The position numbers and the translations under genes are program-made. Shown here one piece after another: positions 61,342 through 64,000 of a stretch of DNA of 64,000 bases. The DNA is taken from NCBI GenBank assembly GCA_963814875.1, contig CAWFFJ010000023.1, positions 92,205 to 156,204 of the forward strand, written 5' to 3'. The DNA comes from CAVSIS01 sp963814875. GTDB lineage: Bacteria; Acidobacteriota; Thermoanaerobaculia; Thermoanaerobaculales; Sulfomarinibacteraceae. Positions within the stretch are counted from its first letter, which is position 1. Each line of letters starts with the position of its first letter. A model generated the notes under the pieces. That model did no database searches. It was given only the letters and a program-made list of their open reading frames with translations, and was not told the DNA's origin.

Positions 61342-62639
61342 GGCGATCGACCGTCACGGCGGGCCGCCAGCATCTGGAAATAGCTCTCGAGGCGGTTCTT
61401 GATGTTGGCCGCGGAAAAGTAGCGGGGGTCGACGAGGTCGGACTCGATGAAGGCGCCCGGGATCCCGGTGCGTTTCTCGACCTCGCGCAGCATCATCAGC
61501 TGGCCGGCGGAGAAGGAGTTGCAGGACTTGACCGAGTTGATCACGAAACCGTCCGCCTGGTACTCGCGGATGTAGCTCACCAGCATGTCGATGCGCGTCG
61601 GCAGGTTGAGGTTGGTGTAGCAGCCGCCGCAGTAGTCCGCCATGGTACCGAGGGGATCGCCCGCGTCGTGGCGGAACCCGAAGTCGTAGGTCCCACCGAC
61701 CTTGGTGTAGGTCGAGGCGACCACGACCGCACCCTCCTGCGAGAACATCCGCCAGAACTCGCGGAAGCTCGTCCAGTTCGGCGGACCCTCGACGACGAGG
61801 CGGTACTTCTGGTCGTCGAGCGGGCCGTCCGGCGTGATCGGCCCCTGTCCCGCCGCGAGCCGCTCCGCCACCTCGCGCCGCAGCTCGCGGTAGTACTCGG
61901 CGCCCTCCTCGGTACCGCGGAAGGCGGAGAAGATCGGGCCGACGTAGTAGACGGCGCCGAAGTAGGCGTCGATCGGGCTCGGCCGGTGCTTCGCCGAGGA
62001 GAGCACCGCCACCAGGTCGTCCTCGGCCCGGGCCGCGAGCGCGAGGTGGTGGCGCAGGCGCTCCTCGTCGTAGCGCCGGCCGGTGATCCGCTCCAGGGTG
62101 GGGATGAGGTCGCTCCGGATCTGGTCGGCGATGTACTGGCGGTGCTCCGGCGCCAGCCGCCCGTCACCCTGGTACGGCACCTGGAGGAACACCGTCGGGC
62201 AGCCGTAGTGCTCGCGCAGCAGCTCGAACCACTTCATGAAGGTGTAGCAACCGGTGTAGGACAGCAGCAGCAGGTCAGGCGGCGGCAGCCGGGTGCCGGT
62301 GGGGCCGATGTTGCCCGCCATCGCCATGCCGATGTCGCACTTGACGTACGTGCAGACGTCCTCCGAGTGTCCGGCCCTCTCGGCGGCGGCGATGTAGTCG
62401 CGGCTCAGGCCGCGCATGCCCGACTGCAGGGCGTTGATCTCCGGGAGCAGGGGGAGGGCGCCGAAGGAGCGGATGAGCTCGGTGAGGTTGCCCGGAACGA
62501 AGGTGTAGACCACCGGCTCGCCGCTGGCCGGCGCCTGCTCCAGGCGCTCGAAGTGCCCGGCGATCATCGCCTTCTGCAGCTCCATCGAGCGGTCCTTGGA
62601 AACCCTGGCCTCGAGCGGCGGATCGGGCGCGTGGCTCAT
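61338..62639 (-). CDS. bcrB: Class I benzoyl-CoA reductase, BcrB subunit
   Basis: 433 residues, intact. Characteristic stretches: GEPVVYTFVPGNLTELIRSF, ERAGHSEDVCTYVKCDIGMA, LLLSYTGCYTFMKWFELLRE, RPSPIDAYFGAVYYVGPIFS, EGPPNWTSFREFWRMFSQEG, KVGGTYDFGFRHDAGDPLGT, MADYCGGCYTNLNLPTRIDM and NSVKSCNSFSAGQLMMLREV. These Cys-containing blocks mark BcrB, which with BcrC binds benzoyl-CoA and a [4Fe-4S] cluster and reduces the ring by two single electrons. ATG 62639 overlaps the bcrC stop; it overlaps bcrA as GTGA. Not an ordinary dehydratase: the specific PPNWTSFREFW and DPLGTMADYC blocks match the reductase. Confidence 0.95.
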   Translation of the reverse strand: MSHAPDPPLEARVSKDRSMELQKAMIAGHFERLEQAPASGEPVVYTFVPGNLTELIRSFGALPLLPEINALQSGMRGLSRDYIAAAERAGHSEDVCTYVKCDIGMAMAGNIGPTGTRLPPPDLLLLSYTGCYTFMKWFELLREHYGCPTVFLQVPYQGDGRLAPEHRQYIADQIRSDLIPTLERITGRRYDEERLRHHLALAARAEDDLVAVLSSAKHRPSPIDAYFGAVYYVGPIFSAFRGTEEGAEYYRELRREVAERLAAGQGPITPDGPLDDQKYRLVVEGPPNWTSFREFWRMFSQEGAVVVASTYTKVGGTYDFGFRHDAGDPLGTMADYCGGCYTNLNLPTRIDMLVSYIREYQADGFVINSVKSCNSFSAGQLMMLREVEKRTGIPGAFIESDLVDPRYFSAANIKNRLESYFQMLAARRDGRSP

Positions 62640-63806
62640 CACTCGCCTCCCCAGAGCTTGAGCGCATCCGAGAAGGTGCCGGCCTGCTCGCGGAACTGCT
62701 GGAACTGGCCGCTGTTCTCGGCGTACTTGAAGGCGATGCACGGAATCCCCGCGGCCTCGGCCCCGGCCCGCAGCATGCGACGGTCGAGCAGCGCGGGATC
62801 GCAGAAGCTCGGCGCGGCGAAGATGATGCCGTCGGCCCGTGCCGCGGCGACCCGCTCCTTCATGAGGCGCTGCTTGCCGTCCGGATCGGGCTCGTAGAGC
62901 ACCGAGGTCTTGCGGGCGTGGCGGATGAAGGCGGTCGCCAGCGCGCGCAGCGGCTCGCCGTCGACCGCGACATCCTCCTCGAGCAGCCGGTTGCCGATCA
63001 CGAGGTCGTCGTCGACGATGTAGCAGCCGGCGCGCTCGATGGTCTTGATCAGCCCGAGCGGCGGTTGCTCGCAGAAGGCGCCGACCAGCACCACCCGGCT
63101 GTTGTCCTTGATGCGACCGGGATCGCTCCCGGACCGCCTCGAGATAGGCGCGCCCGCGCGCGAGGAAGGTCTCGGGCGGGACCACCTCGCCGGCGCGCAT
63201 CAGCAGGTAGAGCTCCTCGGTCGGCACCAGCCACGGCTCGTCGCGCCGCGTCCGGTAGAGCTCGAGCACCAGCTGCCGTACCTGGCGGTAGGTCTCGATC
63301 GAGCGGGTCAGGTCCTCGTCCGTCGCCGGCCGGCCCGAGACCTCTCCGAGCTCATCGCGGAGCGTGCGCAGCTCGCGCTCCCAGAAGCGGCCGCCGAGCT
63401 CCTCGGTGCGCTGGTGCGGGAGGTCGAGGTAGCGGACGTAGGTCTCGGGATAGAGCAGCTGCCACATCCCGGAGAGGTTCCGGATGACGTCGCAGGTCGA
63501 GGGGAAGAGCAGCGCCGACAGGAAGTCGAGGCGGCCAGACTGCGCGAGCTCGACCACCGAGCGCGGCAGGTGGCAGATGTACGACTGGTAGTAGGCGTCG
63601 CCGCGAATGATCTCAATGTCGCCAGCACCGTGAATGCCGACCGGCAGCATGCCGCTGGCGTGGATGATCTCGCGCGGCGCGTACACCGGCAGGTAGCCGC
63701 ACGCGCGTCGTGACGGGTGCTGGGCAAGCCACTCCCGCACCGACGTGAACTCGACGTCGTGGTATCGGGCGAGCGCCCAGTCGACAACCGCTGCTCGAGT
63801 CGTCAA
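62639..63806 (-). CDS. bcrC: Class I benzoyl-CoA reductase, BcrC subunit, one frameshift
   Basis: About 388 residues. Before the shift: FTSVREWLAQHPSRRACGYL, PVYAPREIIHASGMLPVGIH, GDAYYQSYICHLPRSVVELA, FPSTCDVIRNLSGMWQLLYP. One extra base near 63110-63125 is needed to reach RIKDNSRVVLVGAFCEQPPL and on to AAPSFCDPALLDRRMLRAGA and FKYAENSGQFQQFREQ. These match BcrC/BzdN. The first in-frame start is TTG 63806, directly after a stop codon and without a good Shine-Dalgarno sequence, so the start is uncertain. First gene of bcrCBAD, same order as in denitrifying Betaproteobacteria. Confidence 0.9.
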
Positions 63807-64000
63807 CGGTCACACCGGCGCGAACGCCTCCAGCTCGAATGTCTAGGAATCAACGCCCCGACTTCGTGTGTCGGTGGCCGGGGAGCAACGACAAGCTCCC
63901 GATGCGCCTCGTTCCTGCCCAGAGGTATCTCCAGGATCCTAGCCGATCTCCGGAATCACTCGCAAGCCGAGCGGGCATGCGGCGTCTCCCTGAGTGCCTC
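63807..64000. repeat. Upstream region of the bcr operon, with a REP-like palindrome
   Basis: GGGAGC (63881-63886) and GCTCCC (63895-63900) around AACGACAA match the REP-like repeat seen at 12.6 and 24.4 kb. A promoter for bcrC must lie in this region or beyond it, but I see no clear -10/-35 pair. No gene is seen up to the window end. Confidence 0.45.

Noticed and set aside
61668..62897. 409-codon plus-strand frame across bcrB and bcrC
   Set aside because: It lies antisense to strongly conserved BcrB blocks and has no recognisable features.
1..64000. tRNA, rRNA or phage/integrase genes
   Set aside because: No T-arm consensus in a cloverleaf context, no rRNA-like stretch and no integrase motif could be supported by eye; a covariance-model scan would be needed to exclude a tRNA fully.

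Overview
The window is a high-GC, gene-dense piece of a bacterial chromosome, probably from an anaerobic or facultatively anaerobic Gram-negative organism (apolipoprotein N-acyltransferase, PEP-CTERM-like IPTL-CTERM sorting signal, Ser/Thr kinase fused to tetratricopeptide repeats, many 4-nt ATGA/GTGA gene overlaps). The mix resembles deep-branching groups such as Acidobacteriota, but no marker here fixes the taxon; that is inference. Several genes carry single-base frameshifts, nearly all of which read as one extra base, plus one in-frame amber stop. This suggests residual insertion errors in the assembly, although real decay cannot be excluded.

Layout. 0.1-4.5 kb (minus): a coupled operon of an ICMT-like membrane methyltransferase, a large exported protein, an ECF sigma factor and a single-TM protein. 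4.7-5.2 kb: a BrkB/YihY remnant cut by a 182-bp MITE. 5.5-6.4 kb: an exported DUF3494 protein with an IPTL-CTERM tail. 6.8-9.6 kb: a GAF/PAS histidine kinase and LuxR-type response regulator. 9.5-12.3 kb (minus): alpha/beta hydrolase, dodecin, GlsB/YeaQ-like, CsbD-like and an exported protein. 13-33 kb: mostly housekeeping genes (deoxyhypusine synthase-like, lnt, prfB with its programmed frameshift, ornithine aminotransferase, def, amidohydrolase, acyl-CoA dehydrogenase, nitroreductase, sbcDC, rhomboid, MscS-cNMP channel, nitrilase), separated by dispersed palindromic repeats.

34-63.8 kb is the striking part, an aromatic-acid (benzoyl-CoA) island. It holds a dienoyl-CoA hydratase-like gene (34-36 kb); a minus-strand operon with a HgdB/double-cubane-type protein, its ATPase activator, an ADP-forming acyl-CoA ligase and a sodium symporter (36.8-42.4 kb); fdhD; and a TetR-led operon bamBCDEFGHI for the ATP-independent, tungsten class II benzoyl-CoA reductase (44.2-55.6 kb). 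About 3.6 kb further on, in the opposite orientation, lies bcrCBAD for the ATP-dependent class I benzoyl-CoA reductase (59.2-63.8 kb). Both known, mechanistically unrelated solutions to ring dearomatization therefore sit side by side.

bamF contains an in-frame TGA followed by a SECIS-like hairpin, so it very probably encodes selenocysteine; its true start is 60 nt upstream of the first ATG after the TGA. bamG has a frameshift and bamH an amber codon. The likely joint role is activation of aromatic acids to CoA thioesters, reduction to cyclohexadienoyl-CoA by either reductase, and hydration of the diene. Later ring-cleavage genes (dehydrogenase, ring hydrolase) are not in the window.
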